Shown piece after piece: positions 6,103 to 7,006 of a DNA stretch of 7,006 nt; the stretch's first letter is position 1, and every line of letters starts with the position of its first letter. The stretch is from Oribacterium sp. UBA3737. Its GTDB lineage: Bacteria > Bacillota_A > Clostridia > Lachnospirales > Lachnospiraceae. The stretch covers positions 1 to 7,006 of the forward strand of contig DFGZ01000281.1 of assembly GCA_002371295.1 (NCBI GenBank). Reading direction: 5' to 3'. A program made the position numbers and the translations under genes. The notes beneath the pieces were generated by a model. That model made no database searches. It saw only the letters and a list, made by a program, of their open reading frames with translations, and had not been told where the DNA came from.

Positions 6103-6936
6103 GTGAACTGGATCAAAAATAAAGCGTGGATCTTTATGATATTGCCGGGCATCATATTCCTTGCAGTATTCATGCTGATTCCGCTCTGTACACTTCTTAT
6201 CGCAACCTTCTTTCCCAATGAAGGAGCGTTCTCGTTATCAGCTTACGTTGATATACTGAAAAGCACCTATTTTCAGCAGGTGTTCGTAAGAAGCCTGAAG
6301 CTCAGCATACTGAGCACACTTATCTGTGCGGTTCTGGGTTATCCTGCCGCATATTACATTGCAAAATTTTCAAAGAACAAGGGCATGCTCATGGCATTCG
6401 CAGTATTCCCTATGTTCACGAGCCCTGTCATCCGTTCATTCAGCTGGATGGTCATTCTGGGAAAGAAGGGTATCGTCAATAAACTTCTCGTTGCGACAGG
6501 CATATTTGCCAAGCCACAGAGTCTTCTCTATAACGAATTTTCCATCACTGTAGGTTTCGTACAGTTATTTCTTCCACTTATGATATTGTCTCTTATAGGA
6601 GTACTTGAGAGCATTCCTGATGATCTGACTCTTGCGGCCCGTAATCTCGGCTGCACAGCCATGGAGACATTCGTAAAGATCACATTGCCTTTAAGCGTTT
6701 CAGGTCTGGTGACAGGAAGCGTTCTGGTATTCACAGGCTGCATCACAGCATATACAACTCCCCAGCTTCTTGGAGGAACAGACACAAGAGTACTTTCCAC
6801 CATGATCTATCAGTATGCCATGAGCCTCGGAGACTGGATCAATGCTTCAGTCGTTGCTGTCATCATGATCATCGTTACCATGCTGATTTCGTCTGTGTTT
6901 AATGCTGTCAGCAGGAAGGTGAATCCGCTTACTTAA
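6103..6936 (+). CDS. ABC transporter permease, spermidine/putrescine (PotB/PotH) type
   Basis: This 277-residue inner-membrane permease is of the binding-protein-dependent type I importers. It has a short cytoplasmic N-terminus, a first membrane helix at about 9-33, then the conserved transmembrane domain. The domain carries VRSLKLSILSTLICAVLGYP (62-81) and FPMFTSPVIRSFSWMVILG (102-120). The cytoplasmic EAA loop that docks on the ATPase reads LAARNLGCTAMETF followed by ITLPL (177-197). FTGCITAYTTPQLLGG (210-225) is typical of PotB relatives. Start: GTG with a strong AGGAGG. Length matches PotB (about 275-285). It is the first gene after a candidate promoter, and its partners (PotC-type permease, PotA-type ATPase, PotD-type binding protein) are not in the window. 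PotB-type permeases serve many small nitrogenous solutes, so polyamine specificity should not be assumed. Confidence 0.9.
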   Translation: MNWIKNKAWIFMILPGIIFLAVFMLIPLCTLLIATFFPNEGAFSLSAYVDILKSTYFQQVFVRSLKLSILSTLICAVLGYPAAYYIAKFSKNKGMLMAFAVFPMFTSPVIRSFSWMVILGKKGIVNKLLVATGIFAKPQSLLYNEFSITVGFVQLFLPLMILSLIGVLESIPDDLTLAARNLGCTAMETFVKITLPLSVSGLVTGSVLVFTGCITAYTTPQLLGGTDTRVLSTMIYQYAMSLGDWINASVVAVIMIIVTMLISSVFNAVSRKVNPLT

Positions 6937-7006
6937 AAGACGACGTAAGAACGAGGGAACTGCTGATTTTGGATTTCCAACCGGAATATATATAGACAAA
7001 CAGTTT

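Noticed and set aside
6937..7006. Start of a second permease gene at the right edge
   Set aside because: A GAGGGA is present, but no ATG, GTG or TTG at a proper distance opens a frame with permease-like residues before the window ends.

Overview
The window looks like chromosomal DNA of an anaerobic Firmicute of the class Clostridia, probably Lachnospiraceae or a close relative. This is inferred from the protein types: a PssA of the clostridial subtype with a three-residue longer CDP-alcohol motif, a short-N-terminus Psd, and clear AGGAG-type Shine-Dalgarno sites. No rRNA, tRNA, transposase or phage gene is visible, and no gene looks broken. The two outer genes are at or near the window edges, and psd is cut by the left edge.

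Positions 1-2973, minus strand: a compact four-gene membrane-lipid operon read from right to left. The order is PAP2-superfamily membrane phosphatase or transferase, UPF0104/flippase-like membrane protein, phosphatidylserine synthase (pssA) and phosphatidylserine decarboxylase (psd, cut). All three junctions are ATGA overlaps, so the genes are probably translationally coupled. PssA and Psd together turn CDP-diacylglycerol plus serine into phosphatidylethanolamine. The two upstream membrane proteins plausibly handle or flip a lipid, but their substrates cannot be read from sequence.

Positions 2974-3101: an AT-rich 128-bp divergent intergenic region with a perfect TATAAT on the minus strand and an 8-bp inverted repeat on the plus-strand gene side.

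Positions 3102-6936, plus strand: an AbgA-like M20 amidohydrolase (p-aminobenzoyl-glutamate hydrolase subunit A type), a cog0402 (MtaD/TrzN/SsnA-type) amidohydrolase-deaminase, and a PotB-type ABC permease. They are separated by 163-bp and 177-bp gaps. The first gap holds two copies of a perfect 34-bp direct repeat rich in palindromes. The second holds a palindrome over the stop codon, a promoter-like TTTACA/TATAAA pair, and a 13-bp inverted repeat immediately behind the -10 box, followed by two GC-rich hairpins. Together this looks like a nutrient scavenging locus: uptake, amide hydrolysis and ring deamination. A folate-breakdown role (pABA-Glu plus a pterin) is a testable hypothesis, not a conclusion. 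The ABC partners (second permease, ATPase, binding protein) are expected to the right of the window. The last 70 bases (6937-7006) show no gene I can support.
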